Source: Cadophora sp. MPI-SDFR-AT-0126 (Eukaryota; Ascomycota; Leotiomycetes; Helotiales; Ploettnerulaceae). Taken from it: a DNA stretch of 64,000 nucleotides. The notes under the pieces are model-generated. The model did not search any database, was not told the DNA's origin, and saw only the letters and a list, made by a program, of their open reading frames with translations. The DNA lies in NCBI GenBank assembly GCA_020747065.1, contig JAGMVK010000022.1:744001-808000 (forward strand), written 5' to 3'. This document shows, piece by piece, positions 12,087-22,625 of the stretch; position 1 is the first letter of the stretch; every line of letters starts with the position of its first letter. The position numbers and the translations under genes were made by a program.

Positions 12087-13775
12087 ATGGGCACCGGTTT
12101 CGTACTCGACGATAACCACCTCCCTCGCGTGCCAGGGACTGTCATTCTCGAGGAAGAGCAAGCTCACTCCGAGAATGTGACGGGAAACCTCAAGCATGGC
12201 ACTGGGAAGAATTCCCACGTCGTGCTCACGCCTCAGCCTTCTGATGATCCGAATGATCCTCTCAATGTAAGCCCCTCCAAACCCCTGAGCAGAGAAAATT
12301 CTCACTGACCTCGCAAACAGTGGTCTACAGCCCGCAAGATGTCCATCATGCTGATAACCGGTTTGGGAACCATCTTGTACGGCTCAACCTTCGGTCCTCT
12401 CTTGAATGCCTCCATTATCGTGATCTCGGTCGATCTCAACGTCTCTATAACCGACGTCACACTTCTCTCCGGCTATCAAATCCTCGTGGTAGGATGTACC
12501 GCGCCCTTCGTCTCAGCTCTATCTCGAAAATTCGGGAAACGCGGACTCTTCGTCCTGTCCGCCATTTCCGCAGTCGTCGGCAACATCATCGGCTCCACAT
12601 CAAAAGACTACAACCAATTGCTCGCGGCGAGAATCATTCAAGGCATCAGCGTCAGCACCTACGAGTCCCTCCTGCTAGTTGTTGTCGGCGACTTGTTCTT
12701 CGTGCACCAGCGCGGAATCTACATGTCCATCGTATCCTTCCTGCTCGCCGCAATCTCGAATCTCGCGTCCGTGGTCACCGGCCCCATCACCACAAACCTC
12801 GGCTGGAAATACCTCTTCCACATCTTCGTGGCGATTTCTGCGGGCCACACGATTCTGCAGATTCTGTTCGTGCCCGAGACGACGTATGTCCGTGCGAAGA
12901 AATATGAGATCGATGAGTTGGCTACGGGGTATGAGGAGGCCGAGTTGGAGAAGGGACCGAGATCGCAGGAGTTGGAGAATATGGTGACGAGACAGACGAC
13001 CATTCCTGCAAAGAAGACGTTCTTGCAGAATATGAAGCTGTTTGATGGGACGTACTCGGATGAGAACTTCATCCAGCTTGTCATTGCACCATTTGCCGTG
13101 TGTGCGAATCTCTCCGTGCTGTACATTGTTATCGTGCAGGGCTGGTTCGTGTGTCTTTTCGTGGCCATTGCTTTTGTCATTGCTCAGATTTTTGGACTAC
13201 CGCCATATCTGCTCACTCCTAGCGGGATTGGATATTTGTCCTTGGGGCCCTTTGTTGGTGGTGTGATTGCGCTGTTGCTATTTGGTGCCGTCACCGATCC
13301 ACTCATCATGTTCATGACAAGACGAAACAAGGGAGTCTATGAGCCGGAATACAGACTCCTTATTGGTATTCTGGGACTCGTGAGCGGCGCTGGACTGTTC
13401 GGTTACGGATATGTCACACAAAATGCGGGCAGTCCATATGTTGCCGCGACCCTTCATGGGATCGTGCTATTTGGAGTCATGGCTGAGCTGGTCTCGACTT
13501 CTGCTTATGCATTGGATGCGTACCGCGATATGAGCAACGAAATCTTCATCATGGGCATGCTCGTCAAGAACTTTTTGCTGTACGGGTTCACCTATTTCAT
13601 CAATGACTGGCTTGCTCGCTCAGGACCAAAGGAAGTCTTCTTTGTCTTTGGAGGGACAGGCTTTGGGATCATGATTGGAATGCCGATCATGTATGTTTTT
13701 GGGAAGAAGTACAGGAGCTTCTGGCACAGGCATAACTTGCTGGAGAAGTGGGGAGTCAGGACACATGCTGAGTAG
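12087..13775 (+). CDS. major facilitator superfamily transporter (DHA1/HOL1-like)
   Basis: Exons 12087-12266 and 12321-13775 give 544 residues. The N-terminal cytosolic segment ends with the family motif DDPNDPLNWS, which spans the intron. It is followed by about 12 hydrophobic segments. A loop 2-3 motif resembling MFS motif A is visible (SRKFGKRGLF), as is RIIQG in TM4. A charged central loop (about residues 190-240) separates the two six-helix halves. It should move a small molecule across the plasma or an internal membrane using the proton gradient. Its position between P450-2 and the FAD monooxygenase, all on the plus strand, suggests export or import of the cluster substrate. The substrate cannot be read from sequence. 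Confidence 0.92.
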
Positions 13776-14396
13776 GCGACGAGCACATGTCCGTCTGTTT
13801 GTTTTCATTCGTAGGCAGTGAGGAGCGAAAACTTAGTTTAAGAGAATTGAAATTTGCCTCATACAATTATACTTGGATCGTGCCATCGTGACTTTGCTAC
13901 TTGGTCTCTTCAGATAGACATCAAACTCGGGCTCGGAAGCATGGCGCCGAAGATCCCTCGCCGCATCTCGCTTGGCTTGCAGTAACCCCTGAACTTGTAC
14001 ACAAACAGGGTAGAGGAAGAAATCAACAACATCCTGTGAGAAACTGCCCATCGTAAGCTCAGATAGGCTAAAAGAGAATACTGTAGGGATACGTGTCTGG
14101 ACCCCACATACTTTTGCATGGGGTACTTCCAATCGATGCCGAGCAGAGATTGTTTGAGCTAGGGAGCCAAACTCGACCCCACCTCGAACTTCATGGCATG
14201 ACCCCGCATTGGAGCTCGACAGCTCTCCAACCCTAGCTCTAACTCAAAAGCTGAGCCTCGGGGAGGAGTTGGGGTATCAAAAGATCTGAGATTCCTAGAG
14301 TGGGACGTACAACAAAAATTATCTTGGAGCTTAAGACAACATTCTTTCGCTGTGTAGTGCAAATCGATTAAACAATCAAAGGGGTTTAAATTGAAA
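13776..14396. other. intergenic, promoter of the FAD monooxygenase
   Basis: No gene is seen. The region carries several G4/C4 words, including the exact 9-mer GTTGGGGTA at 14268-14276 and GGGGTA again near 14120. The minus-strand open frames here show no domain. Confidence 0.6.
14268..14276 (+). promoter_or_regulatory. GTTGGGGTA motif, copy 3 (upstream of the FAD monooxygenase)
   Basis: This is an exact copy of the 9-mer seen upstream of P450-2 and the MFS gene. It ends 120 bp before the proposed start codon at 14397. Confidence 0.35.
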
Positions 14397-15843
14397 ATGT
14401 CAAACGAGAAGAAAATAAAGAAGGTTTGCAAATAACACGAACCATGCTGGAGAATCACCACTGACATGCGCATGGCAAGGTCATAGTAGTCGGCGCAGGC
14501 CCTTCAGGCCTCGTTCTCGCGATTCTTCTTGCGAAACAGGGCATAGAAGTCCTCATACTCGATGGCGCAGCAGATCTTGATAAGAATCCCAGAGCAGCAC
14601 ACTATGCCCCTTCAGCTGTCCGCGAATTGAAGCGCGCAGGCGTCCTCGAAGAGATCCAAAAACAAGGTTTCGTTCCCGACTCAGTGTGCTGGCGCAATCC
14701 AGATGGCACCCTTATCGCTGGTATCAAGACGGATGTGCATCATCCTGAAGCTATGGTTGTGTTGCCACTGGATCGATTGGTGAGGTTGCTATATAACCAC
14801 TTTTTGGCGCTGCCCGGCGCAGAGGTGAAGTGGAATCATAAGGTTGTGGGGATTGAGCATGGAGAGAAAGAGGCGAAGGTTAAGGTTGAGGCTCAGGAGG
14901 GCGAGAAGGCTTTCGCTGCCGATTATGTGATTGGGGCGGATGGGGCGAACAGCCAGATTCGGAGGTCACTGTTTGGCGACTTAGAGTTTCCTGGCGAGAC
15001 TTTGCAGCATCAAATTATTGCTACTAACGTAAGCCGTCTCTTCAAGTTAAGCGGATATCTTGTATGTAGAAGGAAGAATACTGACCAAAGCGAATGTAGG
15101 TGTACTACGATTTCCATCAATTTGGGTATTGGGATTCGAACTTCATCGTGCACCCTGAGAATTGGTTTATGGCAGCCCGCATTACCACAGATGGGCTCTG
15201 GCGTGTAACATATGGCGATAAGTGGGGTCTATCAACTGAAGAATACCTGCAGAGGCAACCGCAAAGATTCGAGGAAATGCTGCCCGGGAAGCCAAAGCCT
15301 GGAGACTACAAGCTAGTAAGCGCGAGTCCATACAAGCTACACCAGCGATGTGCCGAGAGCTTCAGAGTAGGGCGATTTCTGCTGATAGCAGACGCTGCAC
15401 ACCTATGCAATCCGTTGTAAGTTCGCCCAACCAAGCTACGGAGCGAAGACTGACAAGAGTTAAAGCGGAGGACTAGGCCTAACAGGTGGCTTTGCCGATG
15501 TTACCAGTCTGTACGACTGTCTGATGGCCATTCAGAACGGACAAGCAGATGACTCGATTCTTGACAAATATAGCGAGGTCAGAAGAAAGAAATGGCATGA
15601 ACTCGTTGACCCCATTTCGAGAGCGAACTTTCGCCGGATCTGGGCCGAGGATGCGATCCCCGAACGGAATGAGTTCTTTGCCATGTGCAAGAAGATGGAA
15701 ACAGACGAGGCAATGCAAAAACAAGGGCAGGAGGTGTGTGTTCATGTGCCCATAATTCGGCCGATAATGTTAACCAATATCAGTTTACCCATATGCTGAA
15801 CGAGGACTTCACGCCATTTTTCTCGAAGCCAATAGCAACATGA
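14397..15843 (+). CDS. FAD-dependent monooxygenase (PHBH/salicylate-hydroxylase-like)
   Basis: Exons 14397-14423, 14480-15028, 15100-15416, 15466-15733 and 15784-15843 give 406 residues. The start rests on a nine-codon first exon (MSNEKKIKK) joined across a 56-bp intron to VIVVGAGPSG. An in-frame TGA just upstream of that segment rules out an unspliced start. The donor GTTTGC is weak but the branch-like CACTGAC is good. Landmarks are the dinucleotide-binding GxGxxG at residues 14-19, the DG motif GADGANSQIRR near residue 163, and the FAD ribityl-binding motif ADAAHLCNPFGGLG near the C-terminus. Such enzymes use NAD(P)H and oxygen to hydroxylate aromatic or polyketide-like substrates. It is the last gene of the P450-P450-MFS-FMO group. 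At 406 residues it is typical for the family. The substrate is unknown. Confidence 0.88.
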
Positions 15844-16066
15844 AGTAAAGCAGCAGACAACTGGGGTAGCTTCTGTCCTGAGACTTATCGAAAGGCGCTT
15901 GCCACAAGCACTTATGAAGGAACCTGGTCATTGATCAAAGTTCGACGCTGTAGATGATGTAGATATAGCCACCCAAAATGAACTCCTATGCAAAACTCCA
16001 ACTCTTAATACGCCATCTATGCCCAGTCCCGGGGAAAACGCCATGTCCCATTAAACATGCACCGTC

Positions 16067-17140
16067 TCAAGCCAACTCCCCAATGCTAAAAACTTTTGTC
16101 CTGTGAGTGTGTGAGGGCTCAGCCATGTCTTGAAGCTTTCGAAGGGCGGGCGAGTCGTACTCTAGCCTCCCAAAAAGAGAATCTGCCGTACTCCGAGAGT
16201 CGCCTTTCCCTTCCGGCGATGTTTCTTCGTATCTGGCCTCGTCGTCGTTGTTTTCGTATGCATCGTCAATAACATCTGCATCACAGTCTTCATCTTCGTC
16301 TTCGTCTTCTCCCTGGTCGTACTTGTCCCCTTCCGCATCTCCATCATCGTCTTCCGCGCCATCAAATATCTTGTATACTGCTGGTAAGCCTTCCATGTCG
16401 CCGGCGTCGCACTCTTCATGCAGTGCCAGGAGTTTCTCATAGAGCCCTTCCTGCTTGTACCGCATTCTCTCCTCCTTTGTCATGCCCCGGGCCAATTCCT
16501 GCATACTGTCTGCGAATTGACCCAGCATATACCCATCTTTCATCAGCTCATGCCGGATCTGTGGTTCGTCGCATAGCATGATACTTTTGGAGATCTTTCG
16601 AAGGACCTATCGATTGGGTCAGCATTGGATGTTTGAGCCATTCTCGAGGAGCTAAATAAGCCAGCAGCAGCCCAGAAAGCGATTCTTACTTACCTCGAGG
16701 GCATTCCGTCTCGTCTCCCAGCGGACACCAGCTCCAGCGGCCTCAACAATAGCATCTCGACTCTCGTCCAAAACCTGGCAGATATCTCCCATCATTTCAA
16801 ACTGCTGCCCGCAAGACAATCGCTTGTATTTCTTATTCATCGTGTACCAACAATCTCTACTGTAATGATCGAAGCTGACGGGAGGTCTAGCTGCCTCCTC
16901 AGCAACGCGAGCATTATGCGCAGACGTGACAAAAGATGACAGAGACGGGTTGGCGCTGCATATCTGGTACAGAAGGCTCTGGATCGTAGTATGAGGGAGA
17001 GAAAGGATCTGATTCCACAACGAGGGTTCGATCTCTGTTCGCGGGCGTTTGAAGGTTTGGATGGATTCGGAAAAGACGGACGATGCTCCAAAGGGCTCGG
17101 AGAAGTTCTCGTAAGTGCGTTTTGAATTATTGAGAGCCAT
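16067..17140 (-). CDS. conserved fungal protein of unknown function with acidic C-terminal region
   Basis: Exons 17140-16694 and 16606-16067 give 328 residues. I chose ATG 17140 because the sequence from there (MALNNSKRTYENF) looks like a normal N-terminus, although the frame stays open to 17437. The N-terminal half is helical and holds the conspicuous segment FDHYSRDCWYTMNKKYKRLS followed by CGQQFEMMGD. I recall this type of segment from many uncharacterised filamentous-fungal proteins, with a loose likeness to Cut8/Sts1-type nuclear proteasome anchors. That likeness is too weak for an assignment. A strongly acidic run (Asp/Glu-rich, about residues 230-275) precedes a Ser/Gly tail. It is convergent with the FAD monooxygenase and probably not part of that cluster. 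Confidence 0.75.
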
Positions 17141-19133
17141 TGCTAGGATGTATGCGGATTTCTGCTGTAGTGAGAGAATGTCGCGATGCTCAAGTGGTTG
17201 ACGCGTCAAGAGCGGACGCGACGATCCGTTCACGTGCCCAATGGAGAGGAATTTGTGAGGACGTGTCGGCGAGTTCTTCTCTTCTCTCTCCTCCATCAAG
17301 TACCTCCATGACGCTCGCGATACATCCTCCAACTCGTCGTCATCATATCTCCCGTATCTCAACCCGCCATGTCTGTGATTTTGAAGCGATTTGGACCTTG
17401 CCAGCATCGTATATATGTACGAGGTCAGCCTGCTCAATGCATGTCCCTCCGGAACGAGAGTGTGGAGTCAACCCAAGACGTCTGCGGCCCCCATCTCTCT
17501 ATATAAGCATTTTCGGCTGGCTTACCGAAGCAATGCAGTACCGTGGTATCGGTGTCTTTTTAAGCCTCAAGCTGTCAGCTGTCGCGTGCTCTTCCTTTCC
17601 CAGCGCCGAGCGAGAATCCTTCACGTACGTGGACGGCACTTCGGCTGACCAGTCAGACGTTTCACAACAAACACCGAAGGTTTGTATATGCGCCGATGTG
17701 CAATGACGCCGTCTTGCATGTCCTTAACGATGTGGTTCTGATATACTTGGGCGGATGCGGTATTCATTTCATCGACAGATCGTCTGACCGAAGAGGCGTT
17801 AGTCCTCTAATATCGAACTACCACACACGCAATGCTTGAAATCCCAGGAGAACGATGCCTCGAATCGCTATGGGGAGATTGAATTTGAATTAGGGAACCG
17901 GCCATTGCACAGCAGTCGAATCAGCTTTCCTTTCAACATTCGTCAATCTCACAATGGGTGCAGAGTTGGCAGGTCAATTGACTGCACTGTTGGTAACATA
18001 TCTCATGTCCTTATCCAGCCGGCGGTGAGTAGTGGAGTCAGGCTGAGATTTTGCGAAGGATGCAGTCTACTTGCTGAAGGAGAAGTGTGTCGTGTGTCAT
18101 TACTTCCTTCAGCTGACAAGAAGTGCCACTATCAGCGAGCATGTTGGCTCTGTCGGAATGAGATCAGGCCGATTAGTTCAACGTAGGCATTCCGTTCGTC
18201 TCTTTCTCTGCCGAACTTATAGCGGGCTTTCCCGTCGTGGCCGAACCGGTCCTATTCTTGGATGTGCCCGTCCGAAGAGTCTTCTGAGCCGATGTAGGTC
18301 CGGCATTTCTACTTCCAGGATACATTTCCGGAGGGAAACGGCAAGAGGAATCTTCGTTGGAAGGCAGTGCCTAATATTTGGAGTGGTGTTCTCTGCTCCT
18401 GGATCCTCCTAGGCGTTTCCCCTCCAATCGCTTCATGCCGTCTTCTCGGAAAATACCCAATGTCTATTCCAGCCAGATTTCTTTCACATCAACCCTTCAC
18501 TCTAGATTTTTGTTAACTGAATGTATCTGAATTCTCCTTTTTGTTATTTTCATCTGATATTTTCCCTATCTTGGGAATGCATTTGCTACAATTTCAGCAT
18601 CTCTTCGCAAGGAGGACCCGCTTGTGGGCTTATTGCATCGGCGAACCTCCCAGCTCTACCTCCGGCTACAAAAACGTATTGTAGGGCTGGATTTTCCCGG
18701 TCTTCCCCAATTTGTTCTCCAGCTGCACATCATTGGCTCTCAATTAATTTAGGCGTCGAGGTGGCGTTCACACCGTCCAAGCCATCTCGGTACTTTCCTT
18801 CTCCTGTTACACAATCACATCCTTAAGTGCCAAGTCAAGAACACCATAAGCTCTCGCCGAGAACCTCTTCATTGCAATTTGAAGACAATTCAGCAGTTTG
18901 TGAAATAGGTTGATGTTTAATGCGTCAGGAAGGGGCAGTCTGCCTCATTGTGCCAGCGTGGCAGTTGCCTCGTCCGCGATACGAAAGGGCCATCCTTCTT
19001 GGCTGCTTCCCTGCTTGCAAGGCTTTGCACTTTGGCACAGACACAAAGCTAGATAAGGGAGAGATGGACCTTCGACTATGTTGTAGACCGCCGTCAGCAA
19101 TCCCGTTGCTTGACCATTTTTGTTGACGAAAAA
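17141..19133. other. intergenic region with one possible small exon
   Basis: The left end is the leader and promoter of the acidic protein. At 17954 an ATG opens a hydrophobic 24-codon stretch (MGAELAGQLTALLVTYLMSL) ending at a good donor (GTGAGT). It could be a signal-peptide exon, but no convincing next exon was found. The rest shows overlapping short frames without domains. Confidence 0.45.
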
Positions 19134-21272
19134 ATGCGTCCTCAAGACAACATTCACGTTGGCCGATGGAACAATGATCTCGCCCCGAATTTCTTCAGCA
19201 GTTCTTTGCTTACAGTGCCTGACGTCTGGGGCATTGTCGTATTTTCAGCGCTAGCAATCCTAGTATATCCCACCTTATCAGCAGTCGTTTGTGGTCGGGA
19301 GTCGGCGGCAGTGTCAGGTTTCCGAAAGTTGTTGTTAACAGATGCACAGGTTACACACATCAGTCAAAAATCGTGGTCAATCGAGAAGTTTATCGCCTTC
19401 TGTGTATTCGCACCTTTTCCCGAACGAGAACTTGGCGAGTATTTAGTCTTGCTGAGGAACAATCCAACAGCCTTCTGTAAGTCTCGCGATCGCCTACCTA
19501 ATATCTGTCAATCGGATTGGCATTTAACAATTCACTATTCAGCGACCTCTTGGAAGTTCTCCAAGCTTGTCTGTAAGCACAGCTGGAGCCGGAACAGGCG
19601 ACATCGAAGGCTGACTCGCCGTCAAACGAGATTCATCTGGTCAATAATACTCCTTGGGCTAGTTCACACCGCCAGTTTCCTCAGCCTGGGTGCATTTCTG
19701 CCCTTCGGCTTGATCGATACTCTTGCAAAATTGAGAAATGTTAATTGTGGATACTATCCAGTCAACATATCTGACCTCGAAAGCATCGCCAATGAAGACA
19801 CTCGTCGTTTTGTGTTTAGCCAATATGCCGGCTTTGTTGCGAGTGGCGCGGCAACTACAGCTGGATACGTCAGCGAATGCTATGGTCCATCTCAATTATC
19901 CAGTTGTGACCTTCTGGTCCACAGCAAGATTCCCTGGACAGGACTAGACAATACGTCCTGCCCCTTCGCTCCAGGTCAATGTATTGGTGGCGGCTCTTCC
20001 GCTTACACCATGATCATGAGAAACATCACTGCTGCTTATTATGGTATTAACATCAAGTCTTCCTTAACTATGTCTCGAGAAAGCACTTGCGCACCCATCA
20101 TCATGGATCCTTACCAGTGCGATGATGAACACGGCAACCATGGATTTTGCCACTTCACGTACAATGGGAAAAATCATTCTACACCCGTCCGCATGGATGA
20201 GGCGAATGCGTAAGTGGCCCTACTCAGAACTGGTCCTGTTTGCTGACCTAGCCTCTCAAGCTACCAGATCTATGGCTGGTTCCCCCAGTGAAATTTCACC
20301 GTGCATCCTAATTTCCAAGTCCCGGTTGGAAATGTATCCTTGATCTACTTCTCACGCCGAAATCTGGGGCACTTGTATGAAACGCACGATCCTTTATTTC
20401 GAGCCACGGAGAAGATTCCTCTCCCAGGGTTTAGTGAGGGTGGCTTTGTCCCAGCTTGGAAAGATCGGGTCACAGCCCTCGGCTGTGTGGAGAAACTTCA
20501 GCTATGCGCGACCTTTGATGGCAGTACCGAATGTTCTCCGTGGGTAGGCGTAGTGAGAGGAGAGAATAATGTCACGGGCCTTGGTGACTTTCTAGATAAA
20601 TGTACCGAGGAGGATCGGGGCTTGATTTCTCTTCTGCTACCCAGAACACCGGTTCTGCAAACGATTGGGGATGCGGCAAGGGCTTCGGGCTCAACTTTGA
20701 TCGCGAGTCAATCGCTTCTCTTCATTCCTCGTCTACAAGCGGAAGTTCAAACAGCAAGTGGCGATGACCAATGGAAGAAGGAAGTGGGTCAATGTGAGAA
20801 ACCTTTGCTCCTTGTTGTTTCATGTGGAATATTGCTAACCTGTTCAAAAAAAGGGTTTAACATTATGCTAGCAATATCACAGCTCGCAGTGCTTTACTTT
20901 CCCATCGGTAATCCTTTCGTCGACATAACATTAGCAAAAGATGAAATGCTACCCGAAAGCCGCTTCGTGTGCGAGAACGTTCTGATTAATTCCTTCAAAC
21001 ATACAACGATAAGACTTCCTGGTCTAATATTCCTCGTGGTTGGGAGCGCTGTCGTCATACTGCTTTGTAATGTTGGCAACTCTGTGTCCGCGTGGCTACA
21101 AAGCAAAGGACATTGGCTGGATGTTTTGGGAAATTGGGATAGGCTGTCTTGGGAGTCTGAAGCCGCGATCAGAAGTCTCACCGATGCTGGGCACGCGAGA
21201 GACAGAGCAGGACCTGAGGGGGGAGTGCTTCTGGGAGGCATAGCTGCTGATAGACCTGTAGTGCCCGCTTGA
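19134..21272 (+). pseudogene. multi-pass membrane protein gene with in-frame TGA (probable pseudogene)
   Basis: Proposed exons are 19134-19476, 19543-20209, 20261-20787 and 20854-21272, about 650 codons in one consistent frame. There are hydrophobic segments near the N-terminus (WGIVVFSALAILVYPTLSAV), in the middle (FIWSIILLGLVHTASFLSLG) and near the C-terminus (LPGLIFLVVGSAVVILL). Between the last two lies a large Cys- and Asn-glycosite-rich domain, probably extracellular. This layout is common in uncharacterised large membrane proteins of filamentous ascomycetes. The intron at 20210-20260 has a good donor, CTGAC branch and AG acceptor. Ten codons after it a TGA (20289-20291) stops the frame, while clearly coding sequence continues (NFTVHPNFQVPVGNVSLIYF). 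Product without readthrough is 346 residues. It is either a recent nonsense allele or a base error. The start at 19134 is the first ATG and uncertain. Confidence 0.5.
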
Positions 21273-21530
21273 GCAGACTCCAGACGTCGAACATCGTCGT
21301 TTCGGCAAGTCATGCCGTACAGGAACCTGCCTTTTGCCTCCCGATTCACGATCATGTCATGAATCCCCTTAGATCGGTCAAGCGACCATCAATCTTTGAG
21401 AGCCCCATCTTGTGCGGAAGCCATTGGGACAACAATGGAAGTAGTCAGTGATTTGGGAAGCACGACGGTCATATATGTCCTGCCACCGGTGCTGGGAAAT
21501 CCAAGTCAGTCCGATATATCAGATGTGTAG

Positions 21531-22547
21531 GTCGTGGTGCATTCTTCTGGACTCGATGATGAAAGCGACATTCCAACTACGGGGCTTCCAAACCCCACAC
21601 CACTGCCAGTGTCCCCTGCTGTGAACACGGAGAAGTCAAAAAGCTCTCCGCAGCCGTTGCCATCGATATTGAGGCCGACTCCGTTGCCCACTTCGAACAG
21701 AGCACCTTCTTCGACTTTAAGCCCTGCAGTTGCAGGCCCGTCACCACTCCCCGCCTCCAAACTTCCGCCAGGTCCTTTTCCAGTCTTTGCATCTGTCGGA
21801 CAGATTATCAATTCGATCATTGGCGGACGTCCAGCATCTCCAGTAGTATCAAACTCTCCAGTCATCGTCACTCCGGCATCCAGAATAATTCCTATTGCAG
21901 ACATTCCTTTCTTCCCAGACTTAGTTGGAGTCACTTCATCGATCAAGGGCAATCCGGTTGTCATAATCCCAGAAACAACCACATTGGCATCTCCAGTCCA
22001 GCCACAGAACGAAATTGTGATCTCAGAAGCAACCACCATACCCGTTGCAGACCTTCCGTTCTTTCCAGGCTTGGTTGGAAGCACGGAAACGAGAAATGGT
22101 GCGCTTGTTGTTATAGTATCGGAGCCAACTACCCGAGTGCCTCCTTCGATACAGAGTATATCTGTACCCAACGCGAATGCAGATCCCTCCACCCCCCTTT
22201 CTGAAATCCAGGAAGATGAGATGACCATTATTGCAACTGAGACTGGAACTACCAAGAGTATCGCCAGACACCCAGTTACGATATCCTTCAATCCAGATTC
22301 CTCAGTGTCGGATAGCACTATTATCTCCTCTGGGAATACACATGTTATTGTATCTACCGCAACGACTGTTGATAGCCAGATCACTACCTCAAGCTTCATA
22401 TCGTCGGCTACGGCCACGTATGTCAGTCCAATTAGTGCGACAAGCAGTAAGAGTGCTGCAGCTCCCCGACTGCAAATCGGGATATGGAGACATGCCGCGG
22501 TGCAGTGTGGGGTTCTCCTTGGATTTCTTACTATCTTCATAACATGA
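21531..22547 (+). CDS. Ser/Thr/Pro-rich wall-protein-like 3' exon (partial, no start codon)
   Basis: An open frame of 338 residues begins right after a TAG at 21528-21530. It has no early ATG, so it is either a 3' exon (the bases before it, TGTAG, could be an acceptor) or a broken gene. The first part is Pro/Ser-rich. The middle holds about three imperfect 40-45-residue repeats, best seen as IPIADIPFFPDLVG and IPVADLPFFPGLVG, each followed by a PVV/LVV-I-(P/S)E-(T/P)TT strand. A Ser/Thr-rich part and a short hydrophobic tail (AAVQCGVLLGFLTIFIT) end it, as in GPI-anchored wall proteins. The long minus-strand frame over the same bases (21506-22540) is taken as an antisense shadow, because the repeats and GPI-like tail make sense only on plus. 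It may belong with the broken upstream membrane gene or be separate. Confidence 0.4.
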   Translation, partial: VVVHSSGLDDESDIPTTGLPNPTPLPVSPAVNTEKSKSSPQPLPSILRPTPLPTSNRAPSSTLSPAVAGPSPLPASKLPPGPFPVFASVGQIINSIIGGRPASPVVSNSPVIVTPASRIIPIADIPFFPDLVGVTSSIKGNPVVIIPETTTLASPVQPQNEIVISEATTIPVADLPFFPGLVGSTETRNGALVVIVSEPTTRVPPSIQSISVPNANADPSTPLSEIQEDEMTIIATETGTTKSIARHPVTISFNPDSSVSDSTIISSGNTHVIVSTATTVDSQITTSSFISSATATYVSPISATSSKSAAAPRLQIGIWRHAAVQCGVLLGFLTIFIT

Positions 22548-22625
22548 GGAGATCATATATAAAGTTTGTACCTATCACACATGCTTCCATATCTACCATG
22601 CACATACTTTCACTCTCCACGCAAA

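Noticed and set aside
12320..13180. Arg/His-rich and antisense frames over the MFS gene
   Set aside because: They are shadows of the transporter coding sequence, which has clear membrane segments and the DPNDPLNWS motif.
16162..16440. Lys/Thr-rich and Ser-rich frames over the acidic tail
   Set aside because: They are alternative-frame translations of the Asp/Glu repeat of the conserved acidic protein.
21506..22540. 344-codon minus-strand open frame
   Set aside because: It is antisense to the Ser/Thr/Pro-rich frame. The clear protein repeats and GPI-like tail exist only on the plus strand, and Ser/Thr/Pro-rich coding often leaves the opposite strand open.
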